NCBI RefSeq assembly: GCF_014596475.1
Contig: NZ_MECJ01000001.1
Span: forward strand, 62,001 to 126,000
Reading direction: 5' to 3'
From: Streptomyces sp. CBMA152
GTDB taxonomy: Bacteria; Actinomycetota; Actinomycetes; Streptomycetales; Streptomycetaceae
DNA: 64,000 bases
Shown here one piece after another: positions 56,824-64,000 of this stretch. Made by a program: the position numbers and the translations under genes. Under the pieces are notes generated by a model. That model was not told the DNA's origin. It was given only the letters and a program-made list of their open reading frames with translations, and did not search any database. Every line of letters starts with the position of its first letter. The first letter of the stretch is position 1.

Positions 56824-56923
56824 AGCGCCGTTATCTCCTCGTCAGTGGCGCTCCCAGCCGGTCCGGGGACCGGCGCACGGGAGCGTCATATGTATCGGTT
56901 GTCCTGGGCCGGCGGCCCGGGAA

Positions 56924-57601
56924 TCAGGCCTCGGCAGGTTCCTCGGCCGACGCCTCGACGACGGGCTCCTCGACCGACGCCTCGACGACGGGCTCCTCGG
57001 CGGAACCGTCCTCGTCGGCGACGGGCTGACCCTGGCGCTCCGCCTTGCGGGCGGCCTGCGCCTCGCGGGCTTCGGCCATGGCCTCGGTCTTCTTCTTGTG
57101 CGGACCGAGAACCATGATCATGTTTCGGCCGTCCTGCTTCGGGTTCGACTCGACGAACCCGAGGTCCTGGACATCCTCCGCGAGACGCTGCAGCAGTCGG
57201 TAGCCGAGTTCCGGCCGGGACTGCTCGCGACCACGGAACATGATCGTGATCTTGACCTTGTCGCCCTGCTTGAGGAACCGGACGACGTGACCCTTCTTGG
57301 TGTCATAGTCGTGCGGGTCGATCTTCGGCCGGAGCTTCATCTCCTTGATGACCGTGTGCGCCTGGTTCTTGCGCGCCTCACGGGCCTTCATGGCCGACTC
57401 GTACTTGAACTTCCCGTAGTCCATGAGCTTGCACACGGGCGGACGGGCGGTCGCCGCCACCTCGACCAGGTCCAGGTCGTACTCCTGTGCGAGCTCCAGG
57501 GCCTTGGCAAGCGGAACAATCCCGACCTGCTCGCCGCTGGGACCGACAAGTCGCACTTCGGGAACGCGAATCCGGTCGTTGATGCGGGGCTCGGCGCTGA
57601 T
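56924..57601 (-). CDS. infC: Translation initiation factor IF-3, apparent AUC start codon
   Basis: 225 residues if initiated at ATC 57601 (reads I-S-A-E-P-R-I-N-D). AGGAGG ends four bases before this codon; an ATG at 57625 lies upstream of that Shine-Dalgarno and would add eight atypical residues, so it is rejected. IF3-N is [22 protein letters not shown]3-C is [20 protein letters not shown] and [21 protein letters not shown] non-AUG start is the known basis of infC autoregulation in other bacteria, because IF3 rejects such codons. The C-terminal extension holds an acidic direct repeat, EEPVVEAS(V/A). A long structured leader precedes the gene. Confidence 0.9.
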   Translation of the reverse strand: MSAEPRINDRIRVPEVRLVGPSGEQVGIVPLAKALELAQEYDLDLVEVAATARPPVCKLMDYGKFKYESAMKAREARKNQAHTVIKEMKLRPKIDPHDYDTKKGHVVRFLKQGDKVKITIMFRGREQSRPELGYRLLQRLAEDVQDLGFVESNPKQDGRNMIMVLGPHKKKTEAMAEAREAQAARKAERQGQPVADEDGSAEEPVVEASVEEPVVEASAEEPAEA

Positions 57602-57890
57602 GGATCCTCCTCGGTAGCACCACACGCCTGTCTGGCAGACAAACGCGTACTTTCACTCGGGACCAACCATCACGGCACATGAAAAATGCCCCGACGGGAC
57701 ACAGGCGGGGCTCCAAGACAACCGGAGCACCGCCGCGGTCAACCGCGGGGCGCACATCGGACGGCTCCATCGTCCGTACGGAACGATGGCTACCGTCTGA
57801 CCGGGTGACCCGCCGTCCCTGAGGGCGGTCGGGTGGGAGATCGGAGCCTCCACTTGTGGGCCGGGCACATGGGAGTACCTGGCCGGTCGT
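57602..57890 (-). promoter_or_regulatory. Structured infC leader (about 290 nt) with internal terminator
   Basis: The distance from the predicted transcription start (about 57890) to infC is unusually long. Several stable hairpins can be drawn on the minus strand, for example CCATCGT/ACGATGG, CCGCGG-TTGA-CCGCGG and GCTCC/GGAGC, before the terminator at 57682-57711. No open frame with a ribosome binding site is evident. The arrangement suggests transcription attenuation of infC-rpmI-rplT. Confidence 0.55.
57682..57711 (-). terminator. Attenuator-type intrinsic terminator inside the infC leader
   Basis: On the minus strand GCCCCG pairs with CGGGGC around a 12-nt loop, followed by ATTTTTC. U-tracts are rare in this genome, and the site is 81 bases before the infC start, so it most likely acts as a regulated terminator. 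Confidence 0.65.
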
Positions 57891-57896
57891 TACACA

Positions 57897-57926
57897 AGGT
57901 TAGCAGGCCCCCGGCACGGGGGCCAA
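57897..57926 (-). promoter_or_regulatory. Probable promoter of infC-rpmI-rplT
   Basis: On the minus strand TTGGCC (57921-57926) and TAACCT (57897-57902) are 18 bases apart. Confidence 0.55.
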
Positions 57927-57963
57927 TCGTGCGCACACCACCGCAGCGCCTATCGTGTGGGGC

Positions 57964-58329
57964 ATGAGTGAGACCTCCCCCCAGTCCCCGCAGACCACCG
58001 ACTTCGACACCATGACCCGCGACATCGCGGAGGTCCCGGCCGTCGAGGTGATCGTGACGGTCGCCGTGAACCTGATGAGCGCCGCCGCGGTGAAGCTCGG
58101 TCTGACGGAGGAGGGCGACGAGCACAAGGACCTGGACGAGGCCCGCAAGCTCGTGCACGCGCTGGCCGGTCTGCTCGACGCCAGCACCACCGAGGTGAGC
58201 TCCTTCCACGCCGCCCCGCTGCGCGACGGCCTGAAGTCGCTCCAGCTCGCCTTCCGCGAGGCGTCCCTCGTCCCGGACGAGCCGGGCCAGGGCCCGGGCG
58301 AGAAGTACACGGGCCCGGTGTACGGCTAG
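57964..58329 (+). CDS. DUF1844-family protein
   Basis: 121 residues from ATG 57964; a GTG at 57955 would add three residues. The DUF1844 pattern is clear: RDIAEVPAVEVIVTVAVNLM, SAAAVKLGLTEEGDEHKDLD and EARKLVHALAGLLDASTTEV. A -10-like TATCGT ends seven bases before the ATG, suggesting a leaderless mRNA. Function unknown. It is divergent from infC-rpmI-rplT, a placement typical in actinobacteria as I recall. Confidence 0.9.
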   Translation: MSETSPQSPQTTDFDTMTRDIAEVPAVEVIVTVAVNLMSAAAVKLGLTEEGDEHKDLDEARKLVHALAGLLDASTTEVSSFHAAPLRDGLKSLQLAFREASLVPDEPGQGPGEKYTGPVYG

Positions 58330-58350
58330 TCCGACCTCGTATGACGCGGT

Positions 58351-58384
58351 GAAGCGCCCCCGGAACGGATTCCGGGGGCGCTTC
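58351..58384. terminator. Terminator between DUF1844 and SseB-like genes
   Basis: GAAGCGCCCCCGGAA pairs with TTCCGGGGGCGCTTC around a short loop, between convergent genes. Confidence 0.85.
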
Positions 58385-58392
58385 GCGTTGCC

Positions 58393-59130
58393 TCACCGCG
58401 TGAACAGCGGCTCGTTCGGGGGCGGGGCCTGGGCCGGGAGCAGGGCGAGGTCGAGGCCCCTCACCAGGCGGGCGCGCAGCACCTCGTCGGCGGCGAGCAG
58501 GTCGACGACCCGGCGCGCGGCCTCGGCCGGCACCGCGCCCTCGGCGAGGACGAGCGCGAGGGTGCCGTCGGCGCTGCCCGGGCCGAGATGGGCCCGCAGG
58601 ACGGCCGGCTCGGCGGCGACGGCCTTGCGCACGGCCTCGGTCACCGCCGGGTCGTCCAGCGGATCGGTGCTGGTGCGCCCCTCGGCCAGCGCGAGCAGGG
58701 CCGAGCCCTTCAGTTCGTACGCGACCGGGCCCGCGAGGTCGAGGACGACCGTGTCGGCCTGCTCGTGCGCGGCGGCCTGGAGGGCCTGATGCAGCGGTAC
58801 GGCGACGGGCCGGGCCGCCGGGTCCCAGAGCGCGAGCGACGCGGTCGAGGTGAAGGCCGGGAGCGCCTTGCGGTCGCCCGCCTGGAGCGTGGGCACCGCC
58901 ATGTCGCTGGTCTTCTCGCGCCGCAGCCCGTTCTCGTCGGTCTCGACCTCGCCGAGGACGGCGACGATGGGCACGAGGAGCCGGGCGCCCTTCAGCGCGG
59001 CGAGCACGCGCGACTCGGCGGCGGCGTCGCCCTTCACCCCGGCCCAGGCGGCCAACGCGGCCGTGAGTTCGGGGTCGGCGGTGCCGTCGTCGTCGGAGAA
59101 ACCGGGGTCCGGGATGTTCTTGAGCTCCAC
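58393..59130 (-). CDS. SseB-family protein
   Basis: 245 residues from GTG 59130. An SseB N-terminal-type domain is recognised: LLVPIVAVLGEVETDENG, TSDMAVPTLQAGDRKALPAF and FTSTASLALWDPAARPVAVP. The second half, VVLDLAGPVAYELKGSALLA onward, is an Ala/Leu-rich domain of unknown role. A -10-like TAGGCT ends six bases before the GTG, so the mRNA is probably leaderless. Function in actinobacteria is unknown. Confidence 0.8.
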   Translation of the reverse strand: MELKNIPDPGFSDDDGTADPELTAALAAWAGVKGDAAAESRVLAALKGARLLVPIVAVLGEVETDENGLRREKTSDMAVPTLQAGDRKALPAFTSTASLALWDPAARPVAVPLHQALQAAAHEQADTVVLDLAGPVAYELKGSALLALAEGRTSTDPLDDPAVTEAVRKAVAAEPAVLRAHLGPGSADGTLALVLAEGAVPAEAARRVVDLLAADEVLRARLVRGLDLALLPAQAPPPNEPLFTR

Positions 59131-59191
59131 GGCACGAGCCTAACCGGGGCGCGCGCCCGCTCCCGCCGGGCCCGGCCCGTAACCTCGCCGG

Positions 59192-59887
59192 ATGGATCTG
59201 GACGCGGTGGTGTCAGGAGCTTCCGGGGGTTCGCTTTCCGTCGGCGTGTACGACGTGACGAGCGGTGCGGGCGCGGTGTACGGCGGCGAGGGGCGTACGT
59301 ACGACACGGCGAGCATCGTCAAGGTCGACATCCTCGCGGCCCTGCTCCTGCGGGCCCAGGACGAGTGCCGGGAGCCGACCGGGAGCGAGTGGGCGCGGGC
59401 GGCCGCCATGATCGAGCGCAGTGACAACGACGTGGCGACCGAGCTGTGGCGGCTGATCGGCGGCGCGCCCGGGCTGGACGCGGCGAACCGGCGACTGGGA
59501 CTCACCGAGACGTCCGGGGCGGCGGCGTGGGGGCTGACCCAGACCACGGTCCGGGATCAACTGGCGCTGCTGAAGGCGGTGTTCGGGGCGGATTCGGTGC
59601 TGGACGCGGGCTCGCGGGGGCGGCTTGCCACCCTGATGAGCCGTACGGTCGCCGGTCAGGACTGGGGTGTCTCGGCGGCGGGCACCGCGTGGGCCCTGAA
59701 GAACGGCTGGCTGCCCCGGACCGCGACAGGGCTGTGGGTCGTCAACAGCATCGGCCGCGTGACGGCACCGGACGGCCGCGCGTATCTGGTGGCGGTCCTG
59801 TCCGACGGGCACGCGACCAAGGAGGCGGGGGTGGCGGCGGTGGAGGACGCGGCGCGGGCGGCGGTACGGGCGATGCCGGGTTCTTAG
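59192..59887 (+). CDS. Serine hydrolase with class A beta-lactamase fold, no signal peptide
   Basis: 231 residues from ATG 59192; TAACCT ends six bases before it, so the mRNA is probably leaderless. Class A-type motifs are visible: S41-x-x-K44 in DTASIVKVDILAALLL, S77-D-N in ERSDNDVATELW, and K170-N-G in LKNGWLPRTATGLWVVNSIG, where KTG is usual. There is no export signal and the usual catalytic omega-loop Glu is not obvious. It may be an intracellular esterase or amidase, or an exported protein with an upstream start I cannot see. It overlaps the mycosin gene stop by three bases, tail to tail. Confidence 0.82.
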   Translation: MDLDAVVSGASGGSLSVGVYDVTSGAGAVYGGEGRTYDTASIVKVDILAALLLRAQDECREPTGSEWARAAAMIERSDNDVATELWRLIGGAPGLDAANRRLGLTETSGAAAWGLTQTTVRDQLALLKAVFGADSVLDAGSRGRLATLMSRTVAGQDWGVSAAGTAWALKNGWLPRTATGLWVVNSIGRVTAPDGRAYLVAVLSDGHATKEAGVAAVEDAARAAVRAMPGS

Positions 59888-61068
59888 CGCGGGACCTTGG
59901 TGCGGCTGCCACGCCACAAGGTGATGGAGGCCGCGAGCAGGAGGACGCCCGCGCCCGCGGCGAGCGCGGCCAGCCAGTCGCCCCGGTGGTCGGGCGCGCT
60001 GGGCTTGTCGGGGCCCGGGCCGAAGTACGTGCTGCGGTTCGCGCGCTCGGCCGAGGTGTTGGTGTGTACGTCCGGCTTGAGGCGGGCGCCCGCGGCGAGG
60101 GCGGCCGCCGGGTCGACCATGCCGTACCCCCGGGAGTCGTCGCGTCCGCCCTGCGGCGCGTTGCGGGCGGTGTCCGCGAGGAGGGTCTTGATCTGCGCCG
60201 GGGAGAGGCCGGGGTGGGCCGAGCGGATCAGGGCGACGGCGCCGGAGACGAAGGCGGAGGCGGCGCTGGTGCCCCAGCCCTCGTAGTACTTGCGGTCCGG
60301 GTCCGCTATCACCACGTCGACGCCGGGCGCGGAGACGGTGGCGTACCAGCGGCGGGTGGAGAAGGCGGCATGCGTGCCGTAGCGGTCGACGGCCGCGACC
60401 GCGATGACGCCCGGGTAGGCGGCGGGGTAGGAGACGTGGTCGCCCTGCTCGCCGCCGTTGCCCGCCGAGGCGACGACGACGGCGCCCCGGGCCAGGGCGT
60501 ACTGGATCGCGGCGTCCTCGGCGGGTTCGGGGTGCGCGGAGGCGCTGTCGTCGCCGAGGGAGAGGTTGATGACGTCGGCGCCGTGGTCGGTGGCCCAGCG
60601 GATGCCGTCGGCGAGTGCGCCGCCACGGGTCTCGCGGGCCTTCTTGCGGGCCGGGTCGGACGATTCGAGGATCACCCGGACCGGCAGGATCCTGGCCTCG
60701 GGGGCGATGCCGAGCACGCCGTCCTGCTGACCGGGGCCGTGTCCATGGCCCGCGATGATCCCGGCCATGGCGGTGCCGTGCCGGGCCCAGTCGCGGCTGC
60801 CCCGGCCCGCCCCGAACCCGATGAGGTCGTTGCCGGGCAGGACCGATCCGGCGAGGTCGGGCTGGGTGGCGTCGACGCCGGTGTCGAGCACGGCGACGGT
60901 GATGCCCTTGCCCTTGGTCGTACGCCACGCCTCCTGCGTGTGCATCGCGGCCAGCTCCCACTGCCGGTCCCGGATGGTGTCCGCCTGCGCGGGAGCGGCG
61001 GGGAGCAGCAGCGCGAGGGTGGCGGCGCAGACGAGGGTGGCGGCGCGGGCGCGGCGGGGCGTGGTCAT
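59884..61068 (-). CDS. Mycosin-like subtilisin (S8) protease, membrane-anchored
   Basis: 394 residues from ATG 61068, overlapping the upstream stop (ATGA). A signal peptide ends at A-Q-A near residue 29. The catalytic triad is Asp62 in TVAVLDTGVDATQPD, His97 in SRDWARHGTAMAGIIAGHGH and Ser in GWGTSAASAFVSGAVALIR; NGGEQGDHVSYPAAYPGVIA holds the oxyanion Asn. A C-terminal span (WLAALAAGAGVLLLAASITL) anchors it, the layout of the type VII secretion mycosin MycP. No EccB-E or WXG100 genes are nearby, so a link to type VII secretion is inferred. Confidence 0.93.
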   Translation of the reverse strand: MTTPRRARAATLVCAATLALLLPAAPAQADTIRDRQWELAAMHTQEAWRTTKGKGITVAVLDTGVDATQPDLAGSVLPGNDLIGFGAGRGSRDWARHGTAMAGIIAGHGHGPGQQDGVLGIAPEARILPVRVILESSDPARKKARETRGGALADGIRWATDHGADVINLSLGDDSASAHPEPAEDAAIQYALARGAVVVASAGNGGEQGDHVSYPAAYPGVIAVAAVDRYGTHAAFSTRRWYATVSAPGVDVVIADPDRKYYEGWGTSAASAFVSGAVALIRSAHPGLSPAQIKTLLADTARNAPQGGRDDSRGYGMVDPAAALAAGARLKPDVHTNTSAERANRSTYFGPGPDKPSAPDHRGDWLAALAAGAGVLLLAASITLWRGSRTKVPR

Positions 61069-62237
61069 CGCTGCTTCTTCGTTCCGGTGGCGGCGGTCTT
61101 GCGCAGGGTCCGCTCGACCCGGTCGGCGATGCCCTTGGCGTCGTGGGTGAGTCCGGCCTCGACGGGGGCGTCGGTGGCGCCGTCGGCGACGGCGCGGTCG
61201 GCAGGCTGCGGGTCGGTGACGGTACGGGCGTCGGCGTAGCCGGTGACGGAGTAGACGACGACGGGGGCGTCGGTGAGGACGCGTACGGTCCAGCTCGCCC
61301 GCTGCTTGTCGCCGAACCCGGCGGCGGGCGTGCCCTTGACCGGGTACGGGCGCGGCATGAGGTCGCTGCGGTTGCCCAGCGACTCGTCGCTGAACCGGGT
61401 GCGCAGCGCGGCCATCGCAGCGGCGTCGGCCTCGGTGAACACCATCCCGACGGTGGTGACGGCGCTGGACGTGGCGTCGGTATACGTGGCCCGCAACAGC
61501 CGTACGCAGCCGACCGGTTGGAGCACCTTGAGCAGCAGCGGGTCCAGCGCACCCGCGCAGCCGCCGTCGGGCGCGACCCCGACCCGGGTCCAGACCCGGT
61601 CGGCGCCGCCGGGCCCGGCCCCGTTCCCGCTGATGGTGGGCGGAAAGAAGGTGTCCACGGGCACGTTGTGCCACAGGTCGCGGGCGGCGGTGTATCCGGT
61701 ACGGGAGTCCCCGTCGCCGGATCCGCTCCCGATCCAGCTCCCGGCCGCGGCCCCGCCGATCAGCCCGAGCCCCAGGACGAGGCATACGGCGGCCGCGACG
61801 ACCCGTCCGGCCCGGCGGTGGCGCACCGGCTCGACGTCGGGCGCGTCCTGGTCCCCGCCCACGGGTATCAAGGGCGGGATGGCGGGTATGGGGGGCGGTG
61901 ACGTGGGGACGGCGGGCGGCTGGGTGTCCGCCGACGCGGCGGGCGGCGCCATCGGGCGCGGCCCGGGCACATACGCCGGAGGCGCGGCGGGCAGCCTCGG
62001 CGGGATCGACACGGGCGCGGCCGGACCGGCCGTCGGCGTCACCGACGGCTTCGGCGGTACGGCCGGACGCGACGGAGTCGCCAGGGCGGCGTCCAGCAGA
62101 TCGATGGCGGAACGCGGGCGCTCGGCGGGGGGCGCGGGCAGCGCACCGGTGGGCGGAGCCGTCTCGCCACGGGACCGGGCCGCCGCGTCCTCGTCCGAGG
62201 TCGGCGTCGTCGGGGGCCGTTGCGCGTCCGTGGTCAA
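61065..62237 (-). CDS. Pro-rich single-span membrane protein coupled to the mycosin-like protease
   Basis: 390 residues from TTG 62237, preceded by GAGGGGGG. A cytosolic N-terminal region of about 135 residues is Pro/Ala/Thr-rich. It is followed by basic PVRHRRAGR, one membrane span (VVAAAVCLVLGLGLIGGAAA) and an extracytoplasmic domain (about 170-390) with YTAARDLWHNVPVDTFFPPT, ACAGALDP-like GGCAGALDPLLLKVL and LLRATYTDATSSAVTTVG. No family recognised. The four-base overlap with the protease gene suggests a joint role, perhaps substrate or partner. The partial gene at the right edge looks similar in style. Confidence 0.75.
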   Translation of the reverse strand: MTTDAQRPPTTPTSDEDAAARSRGETAPPTGALPAPPAERPRSAIDLLDAALATPSRPAVPPKPSVTPTAGPAAPVSIPPRLPAAPPAYVPGPRPMAPPAASADTQPPAVPTSPPPIPAIPPLIPVGGDQDAPDVEPVRHRRAGRVVAAAVCLVLGLGLIGGAAAGSWIGSGSGDGDSRTGYTAARDLWHNVPVDTFFPPTISGNGAGPGGADRVWTRVGVAPDGGCAGALDPLLLKVLQPVGCVRLLRATYTDATSSAVTTVGMVFTEADAAAMAALRTRFSDESLGNRSDLMPRPYPVKGTPAAGFGDKQRASWTVRVLTDAPVVVYSVTGYADARTVTDPQPADRAVADGATDAPVEAGLTHDAKGIADRVERTLRKTAATGTKKQR

Positions 62238-62420
62238 TGGCCCCCCTCGTACCCTTCGTGCCTGCGCTGCGGATCGGCTTGGCCGGCAGGGCCGTTCGTT
62301 GCCGCGTTGGCGATACTTTACGGGCTGGGTGCACCGGGCAGGCCCCGGGCCCGAACGGGCGGGGGATCTGCCCCGATCGTCCCCCTACCCCCGGGTAGGA
62401 CGTTCTGGCAGGCTCTGCCC

Positions 62421-63623
62421 ATGACTCCGCGCGCAGCCGACCGGGCCCGCTACGACCGGGCCACCGCAGCTCTCGACGCCCCGCTCGCGCTCGTGGACCT
62501 GGAGGCGTTCGACGCCAACGCCGACGACCTCGTCCGGCGTTCCGGCGGCAAGCCGATCCGGGTCGCCAGCAAGTCCGTACGCTGCCGGGCCCTGCTCGAA
62601 CGGGTGCTGGCGCGCGAGGGATTCGCCGGGATCATGTCGTTCACGCTCGCCGAGTCGATCTGGCTGGCGCGGGCCGGGTTCGAGGACGTCCTGCTGGCGT
62701 ATCCGTCCGCCGACCGGGAGCGGTTCACCGAGCTGACCGGCGACCCCAAGCTCGCGGCCGCGATCACCGTCATGGTCGACGACCCGGCCCAGCTCGACCT
62801 CATCGACCGGGCCCGGCAGCGCCACGACCTCGTGGTCCGCGTCTGCGTCGAGCTGGACACCACGCTCCGGCTGCTCGGCGGGCGCGTACGCGTCGGCGCC
62901 CGCCGCTCCCCGCTGCGCGACCCCGCGCAACTCGCGGACCTGGCCCGGTCCATCGACCGCCGCCCCGGCTTCCGGCTGGTGGGGATCATGGCGTACGAGG
63001 GTCATGTCGCCGGGGTGGGCGACGCCATCGCGGGGCGGCCGGTGCGCTCGCGGGCGATCCGGCTGATGCAGAGCGCCGCGCGCAAGGAGCTGGCGGCGCG
63101 CCGGGCCGAGGTGGTGCGGGCCGTGCGGGCCGTCGTGCCGGATCTGGAGTTCGTCAACGGGGGCGGGACCGGCAGCGTCCAGCACACGGCCGCCGAGGAC
63201 GCGGTCACCGAGATCGCCGCCGGGTCCGGGCTCTATGTGCCGCGTCTGTTCGACAACTACACGTCGTTCACCGGACGGCCCGCCGCGCTCTTCGCGCAGC
63301 CGGTGGTGCGCCGCCCGGGCGTCGGGGTGGTGACGGTGCTCGGCGGCGGCTACCCCGCGTCGGGCGCTGCGGGCGTGGACCGGCTGCCGGTTCCGTATCT
63401 GCCGGAAGGGCTCCGCTTCGACCCGCAGGAGGGGGCGGGCGAGGTGCAGACGCCGCTGCTCGGCTCGGCCGCCGACGATCTGCTGATCGGCGACAAGGTG
63501 TGGTTCCGGCACGCCAAGGCGGGCGAACTGTGCGAGCGGTTCGACGAGTTGCACCTGGTGGAGGGCGACCGCGTCACCGCGACCGTGCCCACGTACCGGG
63601 GCGAGGGCCGCACCTTCCTGTGA
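62421..63623 (+). CDS. PLP-dependent amino acid deaminase/aldolase (alanine-racemase N-terminal fold)
   Basis: 400 residues from ATG 62421. The fold-type III opening ALDAPLALVDLEAFDANADD leads to the PLP lysine in GKPIRVASKSVRCRALLERV. Further segments are AGVEGHV-like VGIMAYEGHVAGVGDAIAG, EFVNGGGTGSVQHTAAEDAV and EIAAGSGLYVPRLFDNY. The C-terminal D-serine-dehydratase-like domain has VTVLGGGYPASGAAGVDRLP and GDKVWFRHAKAGELCERFDE. It belongs to the D-threonine aldolase/D-serine dehydratase-like group; the substrate is unknown. A CAGGCT -10 candidate ends six bases before the ATG. Confidence 0.87.
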   Translation: MTPRAADRARYDRATAALDAPLALVDLEAFDANADDLVRRSGGKPIRVASKSVRCRALLERVLAREGFAGIMSFTLAESIWLARAGFEDVLLAYPSADRERFTELTGDPKLAAAITVMVDDPAQLDLIDRARQRHDLVVRVCVELDTTLRLLGGRVRVGARRSPLRDPAQLADLARSIDRRPGFRLVGIMAYEGHVAGVGDAIAGRPVRSRAIRLMQSAARKELAARRAEVVRAVRAVVPDLEFVNGGGTGSVQHTAAEDAVTEIAAGSGLYVPRLFDNYTSFTGRPAALFAQPVVRRPGVGVVTVLGGGYPASGAAGVDRLPVPYLPEGLRFDPQEGAGEVQTPLLGSAADDLLIGDKVWFRHAKAGELCERFDELHLVEGDRVTATVPTYRGEGRTFL

Positions 63624-63633
63624 CACTGGACGT

Positions 63634-64000
63634 TCACGGCGCCGGGGGCGCCACGCTGCTGCCGACCCCGCCGTTCTGCGTTCCCCCGATGACCCGGATG
63701 CCCTCGGTGATCCGGTCCATCCCGGTGAGCGGCACGGTGCCCGCCCCCGCGTCGAAGGCGAACCGGACGATGATCATCGACTCGCTGCCGACGCTGGACG
63801 GGAACGCCAGCGACTCCACGTAACCCCCGCTCCCCGCACCGGTCTTGACGCTCCAGCGGACCAGATAGCCGGTGCGCCCCGCGACCACCACGGAGGCGGA
63901 GCGCACCTCGCGGTGCGAGACCATCCCGCCGTAGTGGCGGCTGCCGAGGATGTCCTTGTCGTACGCGTCGTCGGCGGCGTCCGCGATGTCCTGCTTCGCG
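63634..64000 (-). CDS. C-terminal part of an unidentified protein, cut by the window edge
   Basis: The frame remains open from the TGA at 63634 to the right edge, giving about 121 residues; an internal ATG at 63924 is not needed as a start. The segment DIADAADDAYDKDILGSRHY is followed by HREVRSASVVVAGRTGYLVR and SVGSESMIIVRFAFDAGAGT. It is beta-rich, like the extracytoplasmic domain of the Pro-rich membrane protein at 61065-62237, so it may be a relative. No family recognised. It is convergent with the PLP enzyme, 10 bp away. Confidence 0.7.
   Translation of the reverse strand, partial: AKQDIADAADDAYDKDILGSRHYGGMVSHREVRSASVVVAGRTGYLVRWSVKTGAGSGGYVESLAFPSSVGSESMIIVRFAFDAGAGTVPLTGMDRITEGIRVIGGTQNGGVGSSVAPPAP

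Overview
The window is a piece of the core chromosome of a high-GC actinomycete, almost certainly a Streptomyces. Reasons: very high GC with strong G/C third-position bias, frequent GTG and some TTG starts, many genes that look leaderless, actinobacterial small families (DUF1844, DUF1918, DUF5997), a BluB-CobT fusion, and a gene order (cobalamin genes, metNIQ, arginine genes, pheST, infC-rpmI-rplT) that I recall, without having checked, as conserved in Streptomyces. No prophage, insertion sequence with a transposase, CRISPR array or specialised-metabolite cluster is visible.

Layout. 1-3.2 kb: end of a DsbA-like gene, a tandem GNAT acetyltransferase and pabB-pabC for p-aminobenzoate. 3.4-4.0 kb: a tRNA operon (Gly-GCC, Cys-GCA, three near-identical Val-GAC genes). 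4.2-7.1 kb: two small conserved genes, a membrane-anchored Ser/Thr kinase and a SpoU RNA methyltransferase. 7.2-13.6 kb: cobalamin/siroheme genes (CysG-type methyltransferase, a 1,164-residue BluB-CobT fusion, CobL). 13.7-17.5 kb: a RimJ/L-type acetyltransferase and metN-metI-metQ, preceded by a newly proposed Cys/Met-rich leader peptide. 17.8-24.7 kb: membrane proteins, an ECF sigma factor, a Tat-exported glycerophosphodiesterase, a PlsC acyltransferase, a TetR/MFS efflux pair with a perfect palindromic operator, and a DinB-like protein. 24.7-34.3 kb: a type I signal peptidase and seven arginine genes in three transcription units (argH; argG; argCJBDR), each with GCATA-type ArgR-box candidates, plus a secreted L,D-transpeptidase. 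34.4-45.9 kb: accessory core genes, including a LysR-type domain without a helix-turn-helix, a four-gene NarL-type two-component/acyltransferase operon, a divergent MocR/EamA pair and a 3-hydroxybutyryl-CoA dehydrogenase. 45.9-50.1 kb: a NUDIX hydrolase, an XRE/TPR regulator and a SpoIIE phosphatase, with two MITE-like elements and a duplicated 57-bp palindromic block. 50.2-58 kb: pheST, a soluble PAS histidine kinase, a SpoU methyltransferase and infC-rpmI-rplT. 58-64 kb: SseB-like protein, beta-lactamase-fold protein, mycosin-like protease with a membrane partner, a PLP protein and a gene cut by the right edge.

The most interesting signals are regulatory. They are: (1) the long structured infC leader with an internal intrinsic terminator and an apparent AUC start codon; (2) the C-M-C-R-M-C leader peptide before metNIQ; (3) the 57-bp palindromic block shared by a small coiled-coil membrane gene and an XRE/TPR regulator; (4) divergent MocR/EamA genes whose start codons overlap; (5) a recurring intergenic repeat found only between convergent genes. 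All coordinates and alignments were made by eye. Family assignments rest on motif recognition, not on database searches.
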